Below are positions 1-7,869 of a stretch of 59,848 nucleotides of DNA, one piece after another. Within the stretch, counting starts at the first letter, position 1. Each line of letters opens with the position of its first letter. Under the pieces are notes generated by a model. That model searched no databases. It saw only the letters and a program-made list of their open reading frames with translations, and was not told the origin of the DNA. The DNA comes from Oxalobacteraceae bacterium. GTDB lineage: Bacteria; Pseudomonadota; Gammaproteobacteria; Burkholderiales; Burkholderiaceae_D. The translations under genes were made by a program, and so were the position numbers. Location of the stretch: assembly GCA_013284265.1 (NCBI GenBank), contig JABTBR010000046.1, positions 1-59,848 on the forward strand, written 5' to 3'.

Positions 1-56
1 AGCAGCACAGGAACTGCGAAGAGCGCTGCGAAGAGCGCTGCGGGCTGTCGCTTCAT
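1..56 (-). CDS. 5' end of an exported protein, cut by the window edge
   Basis: An ATG at 56-54 on the minus strand opens a frame reading MKRQPAALFAALFAVPVL before the window ends. A basic start followed by an alanine/leucine/phenylalanine stretch is what the beginning of a signal peptide looks like. It lies 25 bp downstream of the prlC stop on the same strand, so it may be the next gene of a folD-prlC transcription unit. The hydrophobic part is encoded by a perfect 12-bp tandem duplication (16-27 and 28-39). The mature protein is outside the window, so no function can be given. Confidence 0.6.
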   Translation of the reverse strand, partial: MKRQPAALFAALFAVPVL

Positions 57-81
57 GATGGTTCTCCGGACTCGGCTGGGA

Positions 82-2166
82 TCAGGCCGCCATGCCGCTA
101 TGGCGCAGCAGGGCATCGATGCTGGGCTCGCGACCGCGGAAGGCGGTAAACGATTCAAGCGCGGGGCGCGAACCGCCCACGGCCAGGATCTCTTGCTGGA
201 AGCGCTTGCCCGTTTCCGTGGACAGGGCGCCGCCACCGAGCGCCGCCGCTTCCTCGAAGGCGGCATAGGCGTCGGCCGACAGCACCTCGGCCCATTTGTA
301 GCTGTAGTAGCCGGCCGCGTAACCGCCGGCGAAGATGTGGCCGAAGGAATGCTGGAAGCGGTTGAAGGCGGGCGGAATGATGACGGCGAACTTGCCGCGC
401 ACTTCGTTGATGACCTGCTGCACGGTCTTGCCGCTGGCCTGGTCGAAGTCGTAGTGCAGGTGCATATCGAGCAGCGAGAACTCCACCTGGCGCAGGGTTT
501 GCAGGCCGGACTGGAAGTTTTTCGCGGCCAGCATCTTGTCGTACAGGGCGCGCGGCAGCGGCTCGCCGGTGCTGACGTGGGCGGTCATGTGTTCCAGCAC
601 TTCCCATTCCCAGCAGAAGTTTTCCATGAACTGGGACGGCAGTTCCACCGCATCCCATTCGACGCCGGAAATGCCGGACACGCCGATCTCGTCGACCTGC
701 GTCAGCATATGGTGCAGGCCGTGGCCGAATTCGTGGAACAGGGTGATCACTTCATCGTGGGTGAACAGCGCCGGCTGGACCTTGCCGTCGGTGACGGCCG
801 GCTCGGTGAAGTTGCAGGTCAGGTAGGCCACTGGCGTTTGCAGCGCGCCGCTCGTTTCGATGCGGCGGCCGCGGGCGTCGTCCATCCAGGCGCCGCCGCT
901 CTTGCCGGCGCGCGCGTACAGGTCCAGGTAGAACTGGCCGACCAGCTTGCCGTCGCGTTCGATGCGGAAGAAGCGCACATCCTTGTGCCAGACCGGCGCC
1001 GTGTCCGGCGCGATGCTGACGTTGAACAGGCTTTGCACCAGGCGGAACAGGCCGTCGATGACTTTATGTTCGGGGAAGTATTGCTTCACTTCCTGGGCCG
1101 AGAAGGCGTAGCGGCGCTCCTGCAGTTTTTCCGACGCGTAAGGCAGATCCCAGGATTGCAGATCGTCCAGGCCCAGCTCCTCGCGGGCGAAGCTGCGCAG
1201 CTCGGCCAGATCCTGCTCGGCGAACGGACGGGCGCGCTTGGCCAGGTCTTCCAGGAAGGAGATCACCTGCTCCGGGTCCTTGGCCATCTTCGGCACCAGC
1301 GACACTTCGGCGAAGTTCTTATAGCCCAGCAGCTTGGCTTCCTCGTCGCGCAGTTTCAGCAGGGTGGCGATGTTCTGGGTGTTGTCCCATTTATCGGGTT
1401 CGCTGAACACCTCGGCCTGGTCGGAAGCCTTGGTGGCGTTGGCGCGGTAGATGGTCTCGCGCAGGGCGCGGCTGTCGGCAAATTGCAGGATGGGGAAGTA
1501 GGACGGGAAGTGCAGCGAGAATTCATAGCCCGCCTTGTTGTCCTTTTCGGCGGCGGCGCGCGCGGCCTGCTTGACGTCGTCCGGCAGGCCGGCCAGCTCG
1601 GCCTCGTCGGCGATCAGCAGTTTGTAGTCGTTGGTCGCGTCGAGCACGTTCTCGGAGAAGCGCGTCGATGTTGCGGCGTGCTCTTCCTGGATGTCGGCGA
1701 AGCGTTCTTTCTTGTCGGCTGGCAGTTCGGCGCCGCCCATGCGGAAGTCGCGCACGGCGTTGTCGATGATGCGGCGGCGCGCGGGCGCCAGGCCGGCGAA
1801 ATCGGGGCCGCTCTGCAGGGCCTTGTATTTGGCGAACAGCGCTTCGTTCTGGGCCAGCGCGGTCCAGAATTCGGTCACTTTTGGTTGATTGTCGTTATAG
1901 GTGGCGCGCAGTTCGGGGGTGTCGACCACATTGTTCAAATGGCTGACGATGCCCCAGGCACGGCCCAGCAGTTCGGTGGCGTTTTCCAGCGGCGCGACAA
2001 AATTGTCCCAGCTGACCTGGCCGGCGGGCGCTTCCAGTTGGGCCACCACGGCGCGGCAGCGCTCGAGCAGGGTGTCGATGGCGGGCGTGACGTGCTCGTG
2101 CGTGATCGCGTCGAAGCGTGGCAGTCCGGAGAAGTCGAGCAGGGGATTGTTTGCTTCAATAGTCAT
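82..2166 (-). CDS. prlC: Oligopeptidase A, M3 family zinc metallopeptidase
   Basis: This 694-residue cytoplasmic peptidase of the thimet oligopeptidase family cleaves short peptides, including signal-peptide remnants and proteasome-like degradation products. The zinc-binding HEXXH is visible as HEFGHGLHH near residue 477, with the downstream metal-ligand region around SGVEWDAVELPSQFMENF, both typical of M3A enzymes. Length matches E. coli OpdA (about 680). The start MTIEANNPLLDFSGLPRFDA is the usual N-terminus of the family. It follows folD on the same strand, separated by a 102-bp palindromic repeat, so co-transcription is possible but interrupted. Identity is from motif and full-length pattern recognition. 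Confidence 0.95.
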   Translation of the reverse strand: MTIEANNPLLDFSGLPRFDAITHEHVTPAIDTLLERCRAVVAQLEAPAGQVSWDNFVAPLENATELLGRAWGIVSHLNNVVDTPELRATYNDNQPKVTEFWTALAQNEALFAKYKALQSGPDFAGLAPARRRIIDNAVRDFRMGGAELPADKKERFADIQEEHAATSTRFSENVLDATNDYKLLIADEAELAGLPDDVKQAARAAAEKDNKAGYEFSLHFPSYFPILQFADSRALRETIYRANATKASDQAEVFSEPDKWDNTQNIATLLKLRDEEAKLLGYKNFAEVSLVPKMAKDPEQVISFLEDLAKRARPFAEQDLAELRSFAREELGLDDLQSWDLPYASEKLQERRYAFSAQEVKQYFPEHKVIDGLFRLVQSLFNVSIAPDTAPVWHKDVRFFRIERDGKLVGQFYLDLYARAGKSGGAWMDDARGRRIETSGALQTPVAYLTCNFTEPAVTDGKVQPALFTHDEVITLFHEFGHGLHHMLTQVDEIGVSGISGVEWDAVELPSQFMENFCWEWEVLEHMTAHVSTGEPLPRALYDKMLAAKNFQSGLQTLRQVEFSLLDMHLHYDFDQASGKTVQQVINEVRGKFAVIIPPAFNRFQHSFGHIFAGGYAAGYYSYKWAEVLSADAYAAFEEAAALGGGALSTETGKRFQQEILAVGGSRPALESFTAFRGREPSIDALLRHSGMAA

Positions 2167-2225
2167 CTTGGTTCCAATCGGTTGCGCGCCGCTTTTTCAG
2201 CGCTGGTTTGCCGGTGTCGCATGCC

Positions 2226-2327
2226 AAAACCCACGGCAAAGAGCCGGGGGCCGGTCCCACAGGGACCGGCGGGGCGCAGCCCCTATCCGGACCCTGGGGT
2301 CAGACCCCAGATTTGCGCCGTGGGTTT
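2226..2327 (-). repeat. Palindromic intergenic repeat, long form (copy 1)
   Basis: This 102-bp element lies between the end of folD and the start of prlC. Its ends are the inverted pair AAAACCCACGGC / GCCGTGGGTTT, and it holds internal hairpins around CTGGGGTC-AGACCCCAG and CCGGTCCC-GGGACCGG. Read on the minus strand it aligns over its whole length with the copy at 34578-34679, with only scattered substitutions. The element is at the 3' side of folD and may also act as a terminator or mRNA stabiliser. No transposase or RAYT gene is present in the window. Confidence 0.9.
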
Positions 2328-2361
2328 ACATGCGCGCCGCCGGCACTTTCATTTCACCACT

Positions 2362-3207
2362 TTACTTGCGTTCCGCCGCTTCCACCGTATTCATCAGCAG
2401 CATGGTAATGGTCATCGGACCGACGCCGCCCGGCACCGGGGTGATGTGCGAGGCCACGTCCTTGATGTTGGCGAAGTCGACATCGCCGCACAGTTTGCCG
2501 GCATCGTCGCGGTTCATGCCCACATCGATGACGATGGCGCCCGGCTTGACCATGTCGGCCGTCAGCGTATTGCGGCGGCCCACGGCGGCCACCACCACGT
2601 CGGCCTGGCGGGTGTACAGGCCCAGATCCGGCGTGGCACTGTGGCAGATGGTGACGGTGGCGTTGGCTTGCAAGAGCAGCAGGGCCATCGGCTTGCCGAC
2701 GGTGTTGCTGCGGCCGATGACGACGGCGTGCTTGCCGCGCAGATCGACGCCGGTGCTCTCGATCAGCTTCATGCAGCCGTAAGGGGTGCAGGGACGGAAG
2801 CCTTCCAGGCCGGTCATCAGTTCGCCGGCGCTGAGCACGGAATAGCCGTCCACGTCTTTGGTGGTCGAGATCGCTTCGATGACCTTGTGCGGGTTGATAT
2901 GCTTGGGCAGCGGCATCTGTACCAGGATGCCGTGGATGGCCGGGTCATTGTTCAGGGCGGCTATGCGCGCCAGCAGGTCGGCCTCGGGCAGGTCGGCTTC
3001 GTATTTCTCCAGCACCGAGTGGAAGCCCACATCGCCGCAAGCCTTGACCTTGTTGCGCACATAGACCTGGCTGGCCGGGTCTTCCCCCACCAGGATGACG
3101 GCCAAGCCGGGCTGCTTGCCCTGGGCGCTCAGGGCGGCGGCGCGGGTGGCGATTTCACCGCGCAGTTTTTGGGAGAGGGCAATTCCGTCGATCAGTTGTG
3201 CAGGCAT
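2362..3207 (-). CDS. folD: Bifunctional methylenetetrahydrofolate dehydrogenase/cyclohydrolase FolD
   Basis: FolD converts 5,10-methylene-THF to 5,10-methenyl-THF with NADP+ and then hydrolyses it to 10-formyl-THF in the cytoplasm, supplying one-carbon units for purines and formyl-Met. The 281-residue protein shows the substrate-site segment YVRNK near residue 52, the nucleotide-binding motif GRSNTVGKPM and the C-terminal PVPGGVGPMT signature. I place the start at the ATG at 3207 (MPAQLIDGIALS), the conserved N-terminus. The open frame extends upstream to 3321, but that extension is not family-like. A TATAAT box on the minus strand at 3241-3236 sits about 30 bp upstream of the start, though without a good -35. 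Confidence 0.96.
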   Translation of the reverse strand: MPAQLIDGIALSQKLRGEIATRAAALSAQGKQPGLAVILVGEDPASQVYVRNKVKACGDVGFHSVLEKYEADLPEADLLARIAALNNDPAIHGILVQMPLPKHINPHKVIEAISTTKDVDGYSVLSAGELMTGLEGFRPCTPYGCMKLIESTGVDLRGKHAVVIGRSNTVGKPMALLLLQANATVTICHSATPDLGLYTRQADVVVAAVGRRNTLTADMVKPGAIVIDVGMNRDDAGKLCGDVDFANIKDVASHITPVPGGVGPMTITMLLMNTVEAAERK

Positions 3208-3366
3208 GATTTTGGCAGTTGGAGGGAAAAGCAAGATTATAAAGCGTACGCGCAATGGCGGCGGGCCTATCGGGGTGTCATGTTGTCCGTAAGTATTGCG
3301 TATTACACAACATGAAACCAAAAAAAGACAAGATGCTTTTCACTATATGAAATGGACTATCATAAT

Positions 3367-3395
3367 TTGAAAAACCGTAAAACTGCTGTTAGAAT
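3367..3395 (+). promoter_or_regulatory. Predicted sigma-70 promoter of the pdh operon
   Basis: TTGAAA (3367-3372) and TAGAAT (3390-3395) are separated by exactly 17 bp. The predicted transcript starts near 3402 and gives an approximately 85-nt leader that contains a CCCGA...TCGGG hairpin before the GGAG ribosome-binding site and the aceE ATG. The surrounding 3300-3420 stretch is strikingly AT-rich for this genome, which supports a regulatory region. Confidence 0.6.
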
Positions 3396-3486
3396 CCATG
3401 CACTAGATTGTTTTCTTAGTAAATAATCAGCTTCCACCATCCCGACAGCGCTTCCGGATCGGGCACTCACACAGGAGACTCAACAG

Positions 3487-6183
3487 ATGTCAGCTCAACT
3501 TGACCAGGTAACGGCGCTCACCGCCATCGACCCTGATACGCAGGAAACCAAAGAATGGTTGGACGCACTGGAGGCGGTGCTTGAACAGGAAGGACCGGAA
3601 CGTGCTCACTTCCTGATGGAACGCCTGGTTGATCTGGCACGCCGTCGCGGTGCGCAAATTCCGTTTTCCAGCAATACCGCCTATGTGAACACGATTCCCC
3701 AGCACCTGGAGCAGCACTGCCCGGGTAATCTGGAATACGAAGAGCGCCTGCGCTCGTGGATGCGCTGGAATGCGATGGCGATGGTGGTCAAGGCCAACCG
3801 CGTGGACGGCGACCTGGGTGGTCACCTGTCGAGCTTTGCCTCGCTGGCGAACATGCTGGGCATCGGCTTCAATCACTTCTGGCACGCCCCGACCGAAGGT
3901 CATGGCGGCGATCTGCTGTACATCCAGGGTCACTCCTCGCCGGGTGTGTACGCGCGCGCCTTCCTGGAAGGCCGTCTGACCGAAGACCAGCTGATCAACT
4001 TCCGTAAAGAAGTCGACGGCAAGGGCCTGTCGTCCTACCCGCACCCGAAACTGATGCCGAAGTTCTGGCAGTTCCCTACCGTGTCGATGGGTCTGGGCCC
4101 GCTGATGGCGATCTATCAGGCACGCTTCCTGAAGTATCTGCACGCACGCTCGATCGCCGACACCGCTAACCGCAAGGTCTGGGCCTTCTGCGGCGACGGC
4201 GAGATGGACGAACCGGAATCGATGGGCGCGATCGGCATGGCCGCACGCGAACGTCTGGACAATCTGGTCATCGTGGTCAACTGTAATCTGCAGCGCCTGG
4301 ACGGTCCGGTGCGCGGCAACGGCAAGATCATCCAGGAACTGGAAGCGGACTTCCGCGGCGCCGGCTGGAACGTGGTCAAAGTCATCTGGGGCCCGGGCTG
4401 GGACGCGCTGCTGGCGCAGGACAAAGACGGCATCCTGCAAAAAGTAATGATGGACACGCTGGACGGCGAATACCAGAACTACAAGGCCAAGGACGGCGCC
4501 TACGTGCGCAAGCACTTCTTCGGCAAGCATCCAAAGCTGCTGGCGATGGTTGCCAACATGACCGACGACGACATCTGGCGCCTGACCCGTGGCGGTCACG
4601 ACCCACACAAGATTTACGCTGCCTTCAAGATCGCTCAAGAGCACAAGGGCCAGCCTACCGTTCTGCTGGTGAAAACCGTCAAGGGCTTCGGCATGGGCAA
4701 GTCCGGCGAAGCGCGCAACACCGCTCACCAGACCAAAAAACTGGACGACGAAGCCATCCGCGAAATGCGCGACCGCTTCGCTCTGCCGATCCCGGACGAT
4801 CAGCTGGCCGATATTCCGTTCTTCAAGCCATCCGACGACTCGCCGGAAATGAAATACCTGCACGAGCGCCGCGCTGCACTGGGCGGCTACCTGCCACAGC
4901 GCCGCGAAAAAGCGGACGAAGCGCTGGTCGTGCCGCCACTGAGCGCCTTCCAGAACGTGCTCGACGCCACCCCGGCCGGCCGCGAAATCTCGTCCACCCA
5001 GGCGTATGTACGTATCATCACCTCGCTGCTGAAAGATCCATCGCTGGGTCAGCGTATCGTCCCTATCCTGGTCGATGAATCGCGTACCTTCGGTATGGAA
5101 GGTCTGTTCCGTCAGATCGGTATCTTCAACCAGCAAGGCCAGTTGTACGAGCCGGTCGATAAAGACCAGGTCATGTACTACCGCGAAGACAAGGCCGGCC
5201 AGATCCTGCAAGAGGGTATCAACGAAGCCGGTGGTATGAGCTCGTGGATCGCCGCGGCGACTTCCTACTCGACCAACAACCGCGTGATGGTGCCGTTCTA
5301 CACCTTCTACTCGATGTTCGGCATGCAGCGTATCGGCGATCTGGCCTGGGCGGCTGGCGACATGCGCGCTCGCGGCTTCCTGATGGCAGGTACCGCCGGC
5401 CGCACCACGCTGAACGGCGAAGGCTTGCAGCACGAAGATGGCCACAGCCATATCATCGCCGCGACCATTCCGAACTGCGTGCCTTACGATCCGACCTTCT
5501 CGCATGAAGTGGCCGTGATCATCCAGGACGGTCTGCGCCGCATGGTGACCGATCAGGAAGACGTGTTCTACTACATCACCATCATGAATGAGAACTACGC
5601 TCATCCAGGCCTGAAGGCCGGTGACGAAGAAGGCATCCTGAAAGGTATGTACCTGCTGCAGCAAGGCGACAAGAAAGCCAAGCAGCGCGTACAGCTGATC
5701 GGTTCCGGCACCATCCTGCGCGAGTCGATCTTCGCCGCGGAACTGCTGCAGAACGACTGGAACATCGCGGCCGACGTCTGGTCCGCTCCGTCGCTGACGC
5801 TGGTGGCCCGTGACGGCCAGGACGCCGATCGCTGGAACATGGTCAATCCGGGCAAAGAGCAGCGCGTGCCATACGCCACCGCCTGCCTGCAGGGTACCGA
5901 GGGTCCGATCATCGCGACCACCGATTACATGAAAGCGTTCGCGGAACAGATCCGTGCGTTTGTACCGAAGGACCGTACCTACAAGGTGTTGGGTACCGAC
6001 GGCTTTGGCCGTTCGGACAGCCGCGCCAAGCTGCGTGAATTCTTTGAGGTGAACCGTTATTATGTGACGGTCGCCGCCCTGAAAGCGCTGGCTGACGAAG
6101 GCAAGATCGCCGTGTCGGTGGTTGAACAGGCGATCGCCAAATACGGCATCGATCCGAACAAAGCTAATCCGGTGACCCAATAA
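3487..6183 (+). CDS. aceE: Pyruvate dehydrogenase E1 component (homodimeric type)
   Basis: E1 decarboxylates pyruvate with thiamine diphosphate and reductively acetylates the lipoyl groups of E2, feeding acetyl-CoA into the TCA cycle. The 898-residue length is that of the single-chain E1 of proteobacteria (E. coli 887). The ThDP/Mg site GDGEMDEPES is at about residues 236-245, followed by VNCNLQRLDGPV. The active-site loop LQHEDGHSH lies near residue 648. A GGAG ribosome-binding site precedes the ATG. Its stop codon overlaps a possible ATG (TAATG) of the next frame, so it is translationally close to aceF. Codon use is noticeably biased to preferred codons, as expected for a highly expressed gene. 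Confidence 0.98.
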   Translation: MSAQLDQVTALTAIDPDTQETKEWLDALEAVLEQEGPERAHFLMERLVDLARRRGAQIPFSSNTAYVNTIPQHLEQHCPGNLEYEERLRSWMRWNAMAMVVKANRVDGDLGGHLSSFASLANMLGIGFNHFWHAPTEGHGGDLLYIQGHSSPGVYARAFLEGRLTEDQLINFRKEVDGKGLSSYPHPKLMPKFWQFPTVSMGLGPLMAIYQARFLKYLHARSIADTANRKVWAFCGDGEMDEPESMGAIGMAARERLDNLVIVVNCNLQRLDGPVRGNGKIIQELEADFRGAGWNVVKVIWGPGWDALLAQDKDGILQKVMMDTLDGEYQNYKAKDGAYVRKHFFGKHPKLLAMVANMTDDDIWRLTRGGHDPHKIYAAFKIAQEHKGQPTVLLVKTVKGFGMGKSGEARNTAHQTKKLDDEAIREMRDRFALPIPDDQLADIPFFKPSDDSPEMKYLHERRAALGGYLPQRREKADEALVVPPLSAFQNVLDATPAGREISSTQAYVRIITSLLKDPSLGQRIVPILVDESRTFGMEGLFRQIGIFNQQGQLYEPVDKDQVMYYREDKAGQILQEGINEAGGMSSWIAAATSYSTNNRVMVPFYTFYSMFGMQRIGDLAWAAGDMRARGFLMAGTAGRTTLNGEGLQHEDGHSHIIAATIPNCVPYDPTFSHEVAVIIQDGLRRMVTDQEDVFYYITIMNENYAHPGLKAGDEEGILKGMYLLQQGDKKAKQRVQLIGSGTILRESIFAAELLQNDWNIAADVWSAPSLTLVARDGQDADRWNMVNPGKEQRVPYATACLQGTEGPIIATTDYMKAFAEQIRAFVPKDRTYKVLGTDGFGRSDSRAKLREFFEVNRYYVTVAALKALADEGKIAVSVVEQAIAKYGIDPNKANPVTQ

Positions 6184-6203
6184 TGAGAGACGGAGCAAAC
6201 GCT

Positions 6204-7859
6204 ATGAGCATCGTGGAAGTTAAAGTCCCGGACATCGGCGACTTCAAGGAAGTAGAAGTCATCGAACTGATGGTCAAGGTTGGCGACACGATCAAGGCTG
6301 ACCAGTCTTTGATCACCGTGGAGTCCGACAAGGCCTCGATGGAGATCCCGTCCAGCCACGCTGGCGTGATCAAAGAGATCAAGATCAAGGTGGGCGACAA
6401 GGTCAAGGAAGGTTCGCTGATGCTGGTACTGGAAGCTGCCGCTGACGCAGCGGCAGCACCTGCCGCCGCAGCCCCCGCACCAGCGGCTGCCGCCGCGCCG
6501 GCTCCGGCCGCTGCCGCGCCTGTCGCAGCAGCGCCCGCCGCCAGCGGCGGCATCGTTGAAGTGACCGTGCCCGATATCGGCGACTTCAAGGAAGTCGAAG
6601 TCATCGAAGTGATGGTCAAGATTGGCGACACGATCAAGGCTGACCAGTCGCTGATCACGGTTGAATCGGACAAGGCGTCGATGGAGATTCCATCGAGCCA
6701 CGCCGGTGTGGTCAAAGAGATCAAGATCAAGGTTGGTGACAAGGTTAAAGAAGGTTCGGTCGTGCTGGTGATCGAAGCCGCCGGCGGCGCTGCCGCCCCG
6801 GCTGCCGCGGCATCGGCTGCGGCTCCTGCCGCCGCCGCAGCGGCGCCTGGCCCTGTGCCTGCCGCCGCCGCGTCTGCAACTGCAGCTGCGGCACCGGCAT
6901 CGGCCGGTTCGGTCGTCACCGGCAAGCTGGCGCACGCATCGCCATCGATCCGTAAATTCGCCCGCGAACTGGGCGTGGATCTGGGCCTGGTGCCTGGTTC
7001 CGGTCCGAAAGGCCGCATCACCCAGATCGACATCCAGAATTTCGTCAAGGGTGTGATGGCTGGTACCGTGGCCGCTCCCGCGGGCGCATCCAAGCCAGCG
7101 GGCACCGGCGTGGGCCTGGACCTGCTGCCATGGCCGTCGCTGGACTTCAGCAAGTTCGGCGCCACCGAACTGCTGCCGCTGTCGCGCATCAAGAAAATCA
7201 GTGGTCCTAATCTGCATCGCAACTGGGTGATGATCCCGCACGTGACGCAGTTCGACGAAGCCGACATCACCGAGCTGGAAGAATTCCGCGTCTCCTCGAA
7301 TGCCGCCAACGCCAAAAACAAGGATGCCGTCAAGCTGACCATGCTGGCCTTCGTGATCAAGGCATCGGTCGCCGCGCTGAAGAAATTCCCGGCGTTTAAC
7401 GCCTCGCTGGATGCCAAGGGCGAGAACCTGATCCTGAAGCAGTACTACAACATCGGCTTCGCGGCCGATACCCCGAACGGCCTGGTGGTCCCTGTCATCA
7501 AGGACGCCGACAAGAAGGGTGTAGCGCAGATCGCCAAGGAAATGGGCGAACTGTCGGCGCAAGCGCGCGAAGGCAAGCTGAAACCGGCCGACATGCAGGG
7601 CGCCAGCTTCACCATCTCCTCGCTGGGCGGCATTGGCGGTACGCACTTCACGCCTATCGTGAACGCGCCGGAAGTGGCGATCCTGGGCCTGTCCAAGGCC
7701 TCGATGAAGCCAGTCTGGGACGGCAAGGCCTTCCAGCCGCGCCTGATGATGGGTACCTCGCTGTCCTACGATCACCGCGTGGTCGATGGCGCGATGGGCG
7801 CACGCTTCGCTGTCTACCTGGGCGAAGTCCTGGCCGACATGCGCAAAATTCTGCTGTAA
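6204..7859 (+). CDS. aceF: Dihydrolipoamide acetyltransferase, E2 of pyruvate dehydrogenase
   Basis: E2 is the structural core of the complex and transfers the acetyl group from lipoyl-lysine to CoA. Two nearly identical lipoyl domains are visible, with modified lysines in ESDKASMEIP at residues 43 and 157, joined by Ala/Pro-rich linkers. A peripheral-subunit-binding domain follows around residues 243-280 (SIRKFARELGVDLG). The acyltransferase domain ends with the active-site motif SYDHRVVDGA near residue 523. I chose the ATG at 6204 (MSIVEVKVPDIG) because it has a GGAGC ribosome-binding site and begins the lipoyl fold. The frame could start at 6183 inside the aceE stop but would add seven unrelated residues. 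Confidence 0.97.
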   Translation: MSIVEVKVPDIGDFKEVEVIELMVKVGDTIKADQSLITVESDKASMEIPSSHAGVIKEIKIKVGDKVKEGSLMLVLEAAADAAAAPAAAAPAPAAAAAPAPAAAAPVAAAPAASGGIVEVTVPDIGDFKEVEVIEVMVKIGDTIKADQSLITVESDKASMEIPSSHAGVVKEIKIKVGDKVKEGSVVLVIEAAGGAAAPAAAASAAAPAAAAAAPGPVPAAAASATAAAAPASAGSVVTGKLAHASPSIRKFARELGVDLGLVPGSGPKGRITQIDIQNFVKGVMAGTVAAPAGASKPAGTGVGLDLLPWPSLDFSKFGATELLPLSRIKKISGPNLHRNWVMIPHVTQFDEADITELEEFRVSSNAANAKNKDAVKLTMLAFVIKASVAALKKFPAFNASLDAKGENLILKQYYNIGFAADTPNGLVVPVIKDADKKGVAQIAKEMGELSAQAREGKLKPADMQGASFTISSLGGIGGTHFTPIVNAPEVAILGLSKASMKPVWDGKAFQPRLMMGTSLSYDHRVVDGAMGARFAVYLGEVLADMRKILL

Positions 7860-7869
7860 GGAGCGATAG

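Noticed and set aside
55..3315. 1086-codon open frame on the plus strand
   Set aside because: It is antisense to prlC and folD, has no family-like motifs, and reads straight through intergenic repeat copy 1. High-GC codon bias leaves such shadows open.
3490..6198. 902-codon open frame antisense to aceE
   Set aside because: aceE has full family motifs, a promoter and a ribosome-binding site. The opposite frame has only biased His/Arg/Val composition.
6420..6540. Low-complexity GCC/GCA runs in aceF and lpdA as satellite repeats
   Set aside because: They encode the Ala/Pro linkers between lipoyl and catalytic domains, normal for these proteins.
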